64,000 nt of DNA, taken from Teredinibacter turnerae T7901 (GTDB taxonomy: Bacteria; Pseudomonadota; Gammaproteobacteria; Pseudomonadales; Cellvibrionaceae). Below are positions 44,201-52,181 of the stretch, piece by piece; within the stretch, counting starts at the first letter, position 1; each line of letters starts with the position of its first letter. Position numbers and translations under genes: made by a program. Where the stretch lies: contig NC_012997.1 in the NCBI RefSeq assembly GCF_000023025.1, forward strand, positions 2,415,125 to 2,479,124, given 5' to 3'. The notes below the pieces were generated by a model. That model was not told where the DNA came from and did no database searches. It saw only the letters and a program-made list of their open reading frames with translations.

Positions 44201-45149
44201 GTTAGGGTTTGATGTTTTAAAAGGCAGATTAGTAAGAGTAAAGGTTTATTGGTGCAAAACGCACGCATATGCAATTTTCTCATTTCATCACGCAATTATC
44301 GACGGGTGGTGTCAGAGCCTGTTTATTCAAGATTTTTGGCGGGTTTATAAAGGGGATGACAAAACCATTCCAAGGTTGATTTCATACGGTGACTATGTGG
44401 CGCGCATGAAATCCATTGCGCATAATAAAGAAGATGGTAGTAAAAGATTTTGGAAGGATCATTTGTCGGTTTTCGGGGCCTCTACAGTTTTCGCTGTAGA
44501 TGATCGTTTTTCTCGCAAAAAATCGGTTGAACCCCGCTATATCACAAAGCTTTTTCGGCCTGATCTCGTTGTGCGATTAAATCAGTTAGCAAAAACACAT
44601 CTGGTTTCTCTCCATTCTCTGTTTTTATATGCATGGGCGAAATCGCTAAGCGACTTTGAAGAGACTGATTGCGTTGATTTTTTACAAGCGGTTTCGATTA
44701 GGCCGACTACCATCAATGCAATTGATAGGTTGTTGGGTCTCTGTATAAATTTAGTGCCCAATCAAATAAAAGTTGGCAAAAAAAATAGCCTCGTTCCAGC
44801 AATCAAATCAATCGATCAATCCACCAACAAGCTTGTTCAATATGGGTATGAGGATATAGAAAAAATCCGTCAATATGCCGGGTTGCCCGCACAGTATGAA
44901 AGAAAATTATGGTCACTTTTTGTCTATCAAAACTTCCCTTCGTTGCCAGAAAATATATGCTACACACTGGTGAAGTCGCGTTGGTATTCTACACAACCTT
45001 TTACCATTATTGTATTTCCCGACGAATTACCACGTATCGAAGTGTCACATAACACAAATTTTATTGATGAAAATGCAGCAGACGGTCTGCTTGAGGATTA
45101 TATAGAGACGCTCGAGTTTATGTCGAATTTACTTACACTAAACAAGTGA
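41244..45149 (+). CDS. NRPS3: half C-A-PCP-C, 1301 aa
   Basis: The start is GTG at 41244 with GAGGAG (41231-41236) in front. Residues 30-280 are only the C-terminal lobe of a condensation domain (from YWKHYLLDIP through FVQVGISYV-like strands); the lobe with HHxxxDG is missing. A7 (290-800) has TSGSTGLPKG near 453 and the pocket DASTIAAVCK, which is like aromatic-activating (Phe/Tyr) pockets. PCP7 is LGGDS near 837. C8 (870-1295) has an intact HHAIIDG near 1014. No A domain, reductase or thioesterase follows C8. It may be a terminal releasing condensation domain, or it may hand over to an enzyme outside this gene. The stop overlaps the following methyltransferase start (GTGA). Confidence 0.93.
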   Translation: MKQDDNWSASEHPLYGENKSERHLMDVGQEIKKNERYWKHYLLDIPDIHNLSLDGARTGKIKSQYASIQCSINKRLTRLINIACDHYNVNALIYLETVFSILIARFSSSKDIVVGARDVNKFDKINSEQSMGFIPLRSQFSSELTFEELLLDSQSSYLRSLSHIRIPLNSLLQVTETSDTLHAHPVFQVGISYVTVKEHDVSLNNSRGVQLSYDNDCLSLDILLTIYNKQDVLQCEWHFDAQLFNESTVKRKAESFLLLLEDSLLAPEKNVNKLNIIPDNDLRLLKKWNNTSKRASEHERCYVYELFEEQASLTPDNIAILDSFRCVSYRELNQRSNQLAHHLLAEGLGSGERIGIFIDQSFEYIVAILSALKTHCTYIPIDPKLPEERIRYLLSDAEIKYVLTTGSESLLPLTIQQCCRFSVDDRLYQQYPETNVDLEHNTGSEFPAYVIYTSGSTGLPKGVIVTHRSLLNLAFYKRATFGLNSSDCVIQFASVGFDAAVSEWLMALSIGARLSVISPGRKIDIDQFADHMANTGVTCATLPPIFLQTYPLERLKKLKTLIVAGEQFPPQLANSIREMLPEVRLFNAYGPTEGTVCSTCYKVESEMKKSVPIGKPIENVQCFVLNECSKMQPVGAFGELCIAGENLAAGYSNDTLTNDKFTIVTIQSTQILIYRTGDLVRWLPDGNLEYGGRIDDQIKIHGVRIEPREIEYQLSRHELIKDSCVVSRSMSKAEHARALVAYVVLNNQKTVFDNVLQDDIISFLKQRLPEYMVPAVITNIPRIPQTNNGKLDKQKLPDIFGEAITPNTDFQRLLYNIWKDTLGITGFSITDNFFALGGDSIKAQIFLIALNKHGYEIPLDEFYRKPTIEGCAGIYRAGGGLPDVYQECLRFKATNLQSKMLFQSLTSQHKAINIEQFALKIDSYNKHQLLATLEKLASIHSLLRATISIAKTGIYFSTENTAIIDCGFLPLSEKFDLDDAMSTDAELGFDVLKGRLVRVKVYWCKTHAYAIFSFHHAIIDGWCQSLFIQDFWRVYKGDDKTIPRLISYGDYVARMKSIAHNKEDGSKRFWKDHLSVFGASTVFAVDDRFSRKKSVEPRYITKLFRPDLVVRLNQLAKTHLVSLHSLFLYAWAKSLSDFEETDCVDFLQAVSIRPTTINAIDRLLGLCINLVPNQIKVGKKNSLVPAIKSIDQSTNKLVQYGYEDIEKIRQYAGLPAQYERKLWSLFVYQNFPSLPENICYTLVKSRWYSTQPFTIIVFPDELPRIEVSHNTNFIDENAADGLLEDYIETLEFMSNLLTLNK

Positions 45150-45928
45150 AACATTTTATGGATTTGGGAATATATACTGAGTCTGCAGATATCTATGATG
45201 ACTTTGAGTTGAGGGGAAAGGGTACCTCTGACATAACAAATCAAAAAATTATAAATATACTAGAAAAAAATTCTGTTAAAACCGTGCTCGATATGAGTTG
45301 CGGTACAGGTGCTCAAGCTATCGCGTTGGCTCGTCATGGGTTTGATGTGACTGCTAGTGACTTGAGTCGCGAGATGATAGAAATAACCAAAACAAAATCT
45401 AAAGGCTTGGCTATCCAATTCAATGTTGGGGATATGCAGTATTTGGATCTGGGTAAGTTCGATGCTGTAATAAGTATGTTTAACTCTATCGGGCATCTCA
45501 CGAAAGAGCAGCTGTTTAAAACACTTGTTAATGCTAAAAATAATCTTAGCAAAAACGGATTGCTTATTTTTGATATTTTTAACAGAGATGTTATGCCATT
45601 GCTCCCGAGGCATAAGTTTATTGATCAGGCGAGGGAAGAAGGTAATCAATTTTTAATTAGATTTACACAGTTTGATTTTAGCCGCCCTGAGGGGATACTT
45701 AACACCAAGCAAACTCTTTTAATTCAAAAAGGTATAGGGAAAACAAAAACTATTAATCGAGAATACGATTTGCTTACGTATAAAAGAAAGGAACTGAAGT
45801 TTATGCTTGGCGAGGCCGGATATCACAATGTCCATATTTCGGATCATGGTTTGGCAGATTTTGCGGATTTAGAGAATCCATTAGTAAACATGCTAATGCA
45901 TTTAGTCGTAGCAGTTAAGCTGGATTAA
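45146..45928 (+). CDS. Class I SAM-dependent methyltransferase
   Basis: Protein of about 260 aa with clear motif I VLDMSCGTGAQAIALA (near residue 48), the acidic residue after strand 2 in VTASDLS, GDMQYLDL, and motif IV FDAVISMFNSIGHL. These are typical of small-molecule methyltransferases (Methyltransf_25/11 type). GTG at 45146 overlaps the NRPS3 stop; ATG at 45158 is an alternative. Coupling to NRPS3 suggests it acts on the product, for N-, O- or C-methylation; the position cannot be predicted. Confidence 0.9.
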   Translation: MKHFMDLGIYTESADIYDDFELRGKGTSDITNQKIINILEKNSVKTVLDMSCGTGAQAIALARHGFDVTASDLSREMIEITKTKSKGLAIQFNVGDMQYLDLGKFDAVISMFNSIGHLTKEQLFKTLVNAKNNLSKNGLLIFDIFNRDVMPLLPRHKFIDQAREEGNQFLIRFTQFDFSRPEGILNTKQTLLIQKGIGKTKTINREYDLLTYKRKELKFMLGEAGYHNVHISDHGLADFADLENPLVNMLMHLVVAVKLD

Positions 45929-45996
45929 TTAAAGTCTACCCATAAAACAAAAAAATCAATTGCCTGCAGCTAGGTTTTAAAAAAGGGGAGTAGAAA

Positions 45997-47196
45997 ATGA
46001 GCAAAACATATTGTACTGCGCCGTTTGTTCATATGAATATAGCAAATGATGGGAATGTGACTCCTTGCTGCACCAGTACTCGCAGTTTTGGTAATTCAAA
46101 AAGGCAGTCTCTGAGTGATATTTGGTCCGGCGATCAGATGGAACAGTTTAGAGAAGAAATATTAGGGGGTAAGCAGGTCGAAGGCTGCGAGATATGCTAT
46201 CAACTTGAAGATTCCGGTGCTGACAGCTTTCGACTTCGCTGGAATCGTAGTTTTATTTTAAAATATATACAGGATCCCAAGCTGCGCTCAGATACACCGC
46301 TGTGTATTCATGTGCATTTTTCAAATATATGTAATTTAAAGTGTCGGATGTGCTGGCATGGGTCAAGTAGCTCTTGGTTTAATGATGCAAAAAAACTTAA
46401 CCTGACTGTCTCTGATAAAGCTTTGATAACCAGTGACGGGGCTCAGCGGATGGTGGATCAGCTGGATCCTTTTATTGATAAGGCGGTGGAATTTTATTTT
46501 GCTGGCGGCGAACCGCTTATGATGCATCAACATTACGAACTTTTACAGCGCTTAATTGATCGCGGTCGAACGGATGCCATTATAGGCTATAATTCAAATA
46601 TGACACTATTGCACTTAAAAGATTGGGATGTTATTGAGCTATGGAAACAGTTTAAATCAGTAAATGTTGCGATTAGTATAGACGAGGTTGATGAACGCAC
46701 TCCGTATTTAAGGGAAGGGTCCGATTTCGAGACCATTAGAAATAATGCCATGAGGATTAAGAGAGAGGCTCCCAACGTTTATATACGCGTCTCTCCAACA
46801 ATAACTCTGTTAAATATATTTAATATCACCAATCTTTTAAAGCGTATAGTATCTGAGGGTATTTGTCGCTATGAAGATATAACTTTAAATATTGTTCAAG
46901 AGCCTAAGTATTACAATATCAGGCTGTTACCCTTAGCTCATAAAAAAGAAATAGATCGCCGGGTAGCGGCATTTATTAAGGCCGAGAATTTGCCAGCGTT
47001 GATGATCAAGTGGTTAAAAGATGTGACGAGTTATATGAATGCAGAAGATTGGTCTCATAGATTAGGGGAGTTTTATGAATTTAACCAAAAAATAGATAGT
47101 ATTCGAAGTGAATCCTTTGTCGACGTTTTTTCAAATGAAAGCTATATGCTCGAGCTATTTGAGCTAGCGAGTCAGCAAAGCGAGGCTGTGACTTAA
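45997..47196 (+). CDS. Twitch/SPASM-type radical SAM protein
   Basis: Radical SAM enzyme of 399 aa. The cluster-binding motif CNLKCRMC (Cys 112, 116, 119) is followed by AGGEPLM, the usual GGE motif. An N-terminal extension CTAPFVHMNIANDGNVTPCC and GCEICYQLE supplies further cysteines that could hold an auxiliary iron-sulfur cluster, as in the 'twitch' proteins. The gene has GGGGAG upstream of the ATG. The reaction is unknown. Its position between a methyltransferase and a B12-type radical SAM enzyme suggests peptide tailoring, possibly C-methylation or crosslinking. Confidence 0.88.
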   Translation: MSKTYCTAPFVHMNIANDGNVTPCCTSTRSFGNSKRQSLSDIWSGDQMEQFREEILGGKQVEGCEICYQLEDSGADSFRLRWNRSFILKYIQDPKLRSDTPLCIHVHFSNICNLKCRMCWHGSSSSWFNDAKKLNLTVSDKALITSDGAQRMVDQLDPFIDKAVEFYFAGGEPLMMHQHYELLQRLIDRGRTDAIIGYNSNMTLLHLKDWDVIELWKQFKSVNVAISIDEVDERTPYLREGSDFETIRNNAMRIKREAPNVYIRVSPTITLLNIFNITNLLKRIVSEGICRYEDITLNIVQEPKYYNIRLLPLAHKKEIDRRVAAFIKAENLPALMIKWLKDVTSYMNAEDWSHRLGEFYEFNQKIDSIRSESFVDVFSNESYMLELFELASQQSEAVT

Positions 47197-47245
47197 TAAA
47201 ACTAATTTTAGATAGCCTGTTACCTGAATAGCGCGGGATAAAGAA

Positions 47246-49141
47246 ATGAGAGTCGCTTTTATCAATATGCCTTTTGCCAATATACAGCGGCCTTCATTAG
47301 GCTTGTCTCAACTGGAGGCGGTTGTAAGTCAGTCGGTTGTGGAAAAGATTGACGTATATTATTTTAATCACGAGTTTTGTAAATTGATTGGCACAGATAT
47401 GTTTGATTTTATCTCTAATCAGTTTACTTCTGGTTTAGGTGACTGGTTGTTCCGCCATATTGCATTTCCCGAACAACCGGACAATAAAACACAATACCTC
47501 AATCGTTTTTACCCGCAGAATGATCCGCAAACTCTCGCGTTTAAGAAGGGGTTGCTCCAATTTAGGGAACAAATTGATGCAAAGCTAGATGAACTTATCA
47601 ATGATAACGGTCTAGACAACTATGACATTGTCGGTTTCTCTTCGATGTTTTCTCAAAATGGCGCTAGTTTTGCGTTGGCTAAAAAACTTAAACAAAGGAG
47701 GTCAAGTATATGTGTAGTTATCGGTGGTGCTAATTGCGAGTCTCCAATGGGAGAGGAAATCGCTAAAAATGTTCCGCAAATTGACTTTGTTTTTTCTGGC
47801 CCCTCGTTGGTTTCTTTTCCAGAATTCCTAAAGCATTATGCTGAGAGGAACTTGCAATCGTGCAATGCTATTCAAGGGGTTCTTAGCAAAAATAATGTTG
47901 ATTTTTTAACGAAACAAAATCGGATAGGAAAGGAACGCCCCTTAGATGACTACTTGCCTCTTGATTACACTGATTTTATTAGGCAGTTTGACGAAGCTTT
48001 TCCGAAAATAAAAGATTCAAAATTGATACTCTTTGAAACATCACGCGGTTGTTGGTGGGGTGAAAGGGCGCATTGCACCTTCTGTGGTTTAAATAGTCAA
48101 TCTATGGCTTATAAAACAATGGCGCCAGAAGTCGCCATAGGTCAGTTTGACGATATTTTTAAATATTCTGGTAAATGTAAAAATTTCTCGAGTGTCGATA
48201 ATATTATCCCGCAAAAATATACCCACAATGTCTTTCCTCACATTAACCCTCCGGATAATGTCAATATATTTTACGAGGTAAAAGCATCTTTGAAAGAGTG
48301 GGAGATGGAGCTGCTCTCGAAAAGCAGGGTTAAATTACTTCAGCCAGGGATCGAGGCGCTAGATTCTTCAACGCTCAAATTGATGAAGAAAGGGACATCT
48401 TCTTTTACAAATATATCATTTTTAAAAAATTGTGTGTTGTACGATATTTTGCCTATTTGGAACTTGCTTATAGGGTTCCCCGGGGAACAAGAACATGTCT
48501 TTATCAAGTATGCGAACGACTTGCCTCTGCTCTCTCATCTGCCTCCACCAGGAGGATGTTATCCTGTTCGTTTTGATCGCTATAGCCCTTATTTTATGAA
48601 TTCAAAAGAGTATGATTTGTGGTTAAAACCATTCGATTTTTACGAATACCTTTATCCATTTGATAAAAACACCTTGAATAATATGGCGTACTACTTTTAC
48701 GATAGCAATTACGCTTCACCATATATAAATATGATGTCTCGTTGGATTTCAAAATTAAACGCTATCGTAGCTCGCTGGAATGATAGCTGGAAAAAAGCTA
48801 ATCTGGATAAGTCTGTAACGAACGAGCTACATCAATATCAACCCGAGCTGTACTTTGTGGATCAAAACACTATTTATGATTCAAGAAATGGTGAAATAAA
48901 AAGTTATGAGATTAGTGCAGAGACTCGTGAATTGTTGAATTATCTTGATAAACCCAGGTCCCACGATTGTTTAATTGACAAGTTTTCTAAAGAGCTTAGT
49001 CTTGAAAGTGAGCTTGAATTTTTACGATCAAATGGTTTGGTATTTAAAGATGAAAATCGTTTAATCAATTTAGTGTTACCGAGAAAGGGATCTGATTTGG
49101 CAGTTCTTATGGCAAGCGCAAAAGAATCACAAGTTGCGTAA
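47246..49141 (+). CDS. B12-binding radical SAM protein of the RiPP-maturation C-methyltransferase type
   Basis: Protein of 631 aa. The N-terminal 240 residues look like a cobalamin-binding Rossmann domain (YDIVGFSSMFSQNGASFALAK, VVIGGANCE, VFSGPSLVSFPEF). The radical SAM core has the non-standard cluster motif ETSRGCWWGERAHCTFCGL with Cys 269, 277 and 280 (CX7CX2C). This motif is characteristic of the 'RiPP maturation radical SAM protein 1 / C-methyltransferase' family. FEVKAS-like, LQPGIEALDS and LIGFPGE follow. A C-terminal domain of 150 residues completes it. No precursor-peptide gene is seen in the flanking gaps, so here it probably methylates an NRPS-bound or released peptide. It is the last gene of the + strand biosynthetic run. 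Confidence 0.88.
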   Translation: MRVAFINMPFANIQRPSLGLSQLEAVVSQSVVEKIDVYYFNHEFCKLIGTDMFDFISNQFTSGLGDWLFRHIAFPEQPDNKTQYLNRFYPQNDPQTLAFKKGLLQFREQIDAKLDELINDNGLDNYDIVGFSSMFSQNGASFALAKKLKQRRSSICVVIGGANCESPMGEEIAKNVPQIDFVFSGPSLVSFPEFLKHYAERNLQSCNAIQGVLSKNNVDFLTKQNRIGKERPLDDYLPLDYTDFIRQFDEAFPKIKDSKLILFETSRGCWWGERAHCTFCGLNSQSMAYKTMAPEVAIGQFDDIFKYSGKCKNFSSVDNIIPQKYTHNVFPHINPPDNVNIFYEVKASLKEWEMELLSKSRVKLLQPGIEALDSSTLKLMKKGTSSFTNISFLKNCVLYDILPIWNLLIGFPGEQEHVFIKYANDLPLLSHLPPPGGCYPVRFDRYSPYFMNSKEYDLWLKPFDFYEYLYPFDKNTLNNMAYYFYDSNYASPYINMMSRWISKLNAIVARWNDSWKKANLDKSVTNELHQYQPELYFVDQNTIYDSRNGEIKSYEISAETRELLNYLDKPRSHDCLIDKFSKELSLESELEFLRSNGLVFKDENRLINLVLPRKGSDLAVLMASAKESQVA

Positions 49142-49245
49142 TGGTTTTGCTTTCATGGTCAGGAAGCTTTTTTTGGTATCGTCTAAATCGTTGTGATATC
49201 AAGCTGCTAATAGGCGACGCTTAGTTGCGAGCTGGCACAGTATTT

Positions 49246-49782
49246 ATGCTAATTGCCCTAATTGTTGTTTGTGAAATTGGATTTTGGGTAATGCTGGCGT
49301 TAGGCATGTTGGTTCGATACCTGCTACACATGCCTCGCCTAGGAACGCTCTTTTTGTTATGCGTTCCTTTACTAGATTTCATTCTATTTGTAGCGGCAAG
49401 CGTTGACTTGCACAAAGGAGCTGAAGCGGAGCTTGCGCATGCTTTATCTGGCATATATTTAGGGCTATCTCTCGTGTATGGCCACAGCGGTATTCGATGG
49501 ATTGATAACTACGCCGCCTATAGATTCGCAGGTGGGACTAAACCTCTAACTCCTCCTAAACACGGTAGACTCCGGACAATCTATGAATGGAAGCAGTGGC
49601 TAAAAGGGTGTCTGGCAGCTTCAATAACGGCAATTTTCTTATATAGCGGGGTGTTGTTCGTTGGCCAAGCAGATAAAACACATGTATTGACGGACTCTAT
49701 ATCAGCTATCCCTTGGGTCATGGCAGGGTGGCTGATATTCTGGCCTGTTTGGTACACTATTCGAGAAGAAACAGGTCCATAA
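49246..49782 (+). CDS. Small integral membrane protein, unrecognised
   Basis: About 178 aa with four or five hydrophobic helices (residues 1-25, 35-55, 70-85, 125-145, 155-172 from ATG 49246). A polar loop contains GHSGIRWIDNYAAYRFAGG and TPPKHG. An in-frame TTG at 49225 is possible. I do not recognise a function. It is separated from the radical SAM gene by about 100 bases and probably does not belong to the biosynthetic operon. Confidence 0.7.
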   Translation: MLIALIVVCEIGFWVMLALGMLVRYLLHMPRLGTLFLLCVPLLDFILFVAASVDLHKGAEAELAHALSGIYLGLSLVYGHSGIRWIDNYAAYRFAGGTKPLTPPKHGRLRTIYEWKQWLKGCLAASITAIFLYSGVLFVGQADKTHVLTDSISAIPWVMAGWLIFWPVWYTIREETGP

Positions 49783-49932
49783 AACGCTTCAACAATGCGC
49801 GTACGTCACCTCTGAACGCTTTCCTAAAGCCATACTTCGCTTAGACTAGAAATTATCTATAAAAATCAGTTGCTTACCGTAGTTGCGGGAGTTGTACCTG
49901 TTAGCCCTTTTTATCTTTGATGACAAATATAT

Positions 49933-49961
49933 TTGACATAATGTAAAGCAAGGTATACCAT
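49933..49961 (+). promoter_or_regulatory. Possible sigma-70 promoter for the membrane protein/XRE pair
   Basis: A perfect TTGACA at 49933-49938 is followed by TACCAT at 49956-49961 with a 17-base spacer; TATACC at 49954 with 15 bases is the alternative. The -10 is weak. It lies about 100 bases before the ATG at 50060 and just ahead of the inverted repeat at 49974-49997. Confidence 0.4.
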
Positions 49962-49973
49962 TTGTAAGCATAA

Positions 49974-49997
49974 AGTTACACAAAGATAAATGTAACT
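49974..49997. promoter_or_regulatory. Inverted repeat AGTTACA-N10-TGTAACT, possible operator
   Basis: A perfect 7+7 dyad with a ten-base spacer lies between the promoter candidate and the gene pair that ends with an XRE repressor-like protein. This is the size and position expected of an autoregulatory operator. No binding data; inference from position and symmetry. Confidence 0.4.
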
Positions 49998-50059
49998 AAC
50001 AGAGTATGTAGGTGTCCGGCTGCTGTAGCAGTCAAATTTTGCTAAGGAGCGAGCTTTCA

Positions 50060-50560
50060 ATGTTGTTTGAATTAACGAATCGAGAAAAAAACCTTTGGGT
50101 GACACTGTTCATCGATATCAGCGCAATGGCAATGTATTTTTTTAAGGTGGGGAGTTTGGATAAAGGTTTGTATTCCAGCGCAGGTGATATGACCTCTGTC
50201 CTCATTTCTGTCATTAATTATTCAATCCTCGTTTCAATTGTTCTTTATGGGCTGATAGCGTTTCAATCCTCTCGACGAGATCAGCCCGCCGAGGAACCTG
50301 CGGATGAGCGTGATTATCAATTCGAAGCTAAAGCAAACAGGTCGGCGCTCTACACCCTCCATACTTGTATCATATGTTTAGTTGGCTACCTGTATTTGGG
50401 GTATGTGTCAGAGCATTTTGGATTTCAGGGGGCTTGGGTAGACAATATCACTAAACCCCTAGAGCCCATTATTATTTTACATATTTTATTGGTGGCGGCT
50501 TTTATTTCTGACTGTACAAAAGCGCTCGTCCAACTATTCCATTATCGTCGGGGGTACTAA
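50060..50560 (+). CDS. Membrane protein partnered with an XRE regulator
   Basis: About 166 aa with four hydrophobic helices and a polar, acidic middle loop (SSRRDQPAEEPADERDYQFEAKANRSA). ATG at 50060 is preceded by TAAGGAG (50043-50049) with good spacing and is preferred over an in-frame GTG at 50012. The stop overlaps the regulator start (TAATG), so the two are co-translated. Pairs of a four-helix membrane protein and a short Cro/CI-type regulator are common in bacteria, but their role is generally unknown. Confidence 0.78.
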   Translation: MLFELTNREKNLWVTLFIDISAMAMYFFKVGSLDKGLYSSAGDMTSVLISVINYSILVSIVLYGLIAFQSSRRDQPAEEPADERDYQFEAKANRSALYTLHTCIICLVGYLYLGYVSEHFGFQGAWVDNITKPLEPIIILHILLVAAFISDCTKALVQLFHYRRGY

Positions 50561-50781
50561 TGAGCCCCATCAAAATATCAAATAATATTCGTCGCTTTCG
50601 CTTTGAAGCTAGCGAAATGAGTCAAGCTAGTTTAGCTAAAGCTGCCGGAGTTACAAGGCAAACAATTTCTGCTATCGAAGCTAACAAATATTCCCCTTCA
50701 TTAGAACTGGCTTTCAGAATTGCGCATGTGTTTGGTGTGGGTATAGAAGCAGTTTTTAGTTATGAAATTGATCCGAATTGA
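50560..50781 (+). CDS. XRE-family (Cro/CI) transcriptional regulator, 73 aa
   Basis: The protein is almost entirely one helix-turn-helix domain: MSQASLAKAAGVTRQTISAIEANKYSPSLELAFRIAHVFG covers residues 20-59 (segments MSQASLAKAAGV and TRQTISAIEANK are the HTH). It resembles the short YozG-like regulators. The start overlaps the membrane-protein stop by one base. It may repress its own operon through the dyad at 49974-49997. Confidence 0.92.
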   Translation: MSPIKISNNIRRFRFEASEMSQASLAKAAGVTRQTISAIEANKYSPSLELAFRIAHVFGVGIEAVFSYEIDPN

Positions 50782-50831
50782 TTTAGTTGCCATTTATAAG
50801 CCACTAGAGGATATTTTCTGCTGCTGTAGAT

Positions 50832-52181
50832 TTAGGGTGAGTCCTCCCGAGATAGGGAGATTCGATAACCCCAGAGCGGGTTAGTCATTTTTACAGGCAC
50901 AGTCAGTGTGCCTGTTTGAATGCTGTAAACCGAATCTGAGTCTACTACCGTTCCATTAACTGGTGACTCCTTGCTTGACCATGTAACATGTTCAACCTTT
51001 ACCCGTATCCTGTCAGCAAATGAAGTAGGAATGCCGCTGATTTTTACATCCGCGATTCCCAGAAAATTGCCGCCAACGATAATACTTGCCCGTTGGTTTT
51101 TCATGTCCAGACTGGCAAAGCCGTCCAGGCCATCGCTAGCCTCATTCGGAGGCGTAGTCGTGACCATTTCGCCACTCATTTCGCCGTACCACTTATAGAG
51201 CCACCAGCCGCCGTTGCGGGCGCCTTCGGCTGTTATCAAACTACCCAAGCGCCCGGGTAGGGCAGGGAACCACCACGAAATATTTGCGGTATCAACGCCA
51301 TGACGCTCAAATTTAGCGATAAAGGGAACCGCTACGCCGGGCGCACCCTCAAAGACGTGATTATCGTGGGAGTATTCGTTGATACTTATAAGCCGGGGAG
51401 TAATCTGAAGACGGTTTTCCAGGGCTCTATAGTTCGTGATGTTGTTAGCAATTGTCTGGGAGCCTTGTAACTGATGCCAGCTAACAATGTCTGGCATGCA
51501 ATCGTTGGCTTTGCAAAAACGTAGAAATTCCTCCATTTGGGATTCCGCGTAGTAAGCAGATGAAGGACCTATGATTTTGGATAATGGGTCGAGCTTCCGC
51601 AGTAAGTCGTAAGTGGGCTTCCAAACAGTAGTCAAAAAATTACCGTTCTGTGCCTGCCAAGTACCTTTAGGTTCATTCCAGATTTCATACCCATAGTAAT
51701 TCGTTCGCCCGGACCTTTGCTTTGCGGTAATAACTTCTCGAACCTTTTTTTCCCAATTGTTCCAGCCACTCCATTGGTAGGGCCAGCCAGGGTGTACGTC
51801 GGCTAACCGAATGGCAACTTTTGCCTTAGTCACTTTCCACAGCCTTTTGGATACTGCTATCGCACTGCCGTAAGGTTGTTGTGCTCCTTCGCCGGAAAGT
51901 GCTGGCTGGACGTAGGAGCTAGGGTTCAAAGGTGCAACGAGCCCATCAATGTTAGTCGGAATATTTTCAACTACGCCGTAGAGAGCGCCCGAGGCGACAT
52001 GCGTCACCGGCTTAATCGCGTTCCCAAGATCTACATAGAGTGTTTTGCGTTCGAAATGATCGTCCGTAACGACGTCCTCTCCAGATAGCTGTTTCGAGTT
52101 ATTGCAGCCGATGACAAATAAAAGGCCAATCGAAACCACTGCTTTTAGGATGGAACTTGATTTGGTGGGAATAAATAGCAT
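50832..52181 (-). CDS. GH39-like lipoprotein glycoside hydrolase
   Basis: Clan GH-A type glycosidase of 449 aa. A lipoprotein signal (LLFVIGC, Cys26) would anchor it to the outer or inner membrane. Catalytic candidates are the acid/base Glu170 in YEIWNEP and the nucleophile Glu269 in LISINEYS, the pair spaced as in family GH39 and relatives. A C-terminal beta-sandwich of about 110 residues follows the barrel. It runs opposite to all neighbours and is probably not part of the peptide pathway; it fits a polysaccharide-degrading lifestyle. The substrate is unknown (xyloside or other beta-glycoside). Confidence 0.83.
   Translation of the reverse strand: MLFIPTKSSSILKAVVSIGLLFVIGCNNSKQLSGEDVVTDDHFERKTLYVDLGNAIKPVTHVASGALYGVVENIPTNIDGLVAPLNPSSYVQPALSGEGAQQPYGSAIAVSKRLWKVTKAKVAIRLADVHPGWPYQWSGWNNWEKKVREVITAKQRSGRTNYYGYEIWNEPKGTWQAQNGNFLTTVWKPTYDLLRKLDPLSKIIGPSSAYYAESQMEEFLRFCKANDCMPDIVSWHQLQGSQTIANNITNYRALENRLQITPRLISINEYSHDNHVFEGAPGVAVPFIAKFERHGVDTANISWWFPALPGRLGSLITAEGARNGGWWLYKWYGEMSGEMVTTTPPNEASDGLDGFASLDMKNQRASIIVGGNFLGIADVKISGIPTSFADRIRVKVEHVTWSSKESPVNGTVVDSDSVYSIQTGTLTVPVKMTNPLWGYRISLSREDSP

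Noticed and set aside
45929-45996. Precursor peptide gene between the methyltransferase and the radical SAM genes
   Set aside because: The gap is only 68 bases and holds no open frame besides a ribosome binding site region.
49950-50030. Possible riboswitch or small RNA upstream of the membrane protein/XRE pair
   Set aside because: Only the short dyad is convincing; no larger conserved fold could be recognised.
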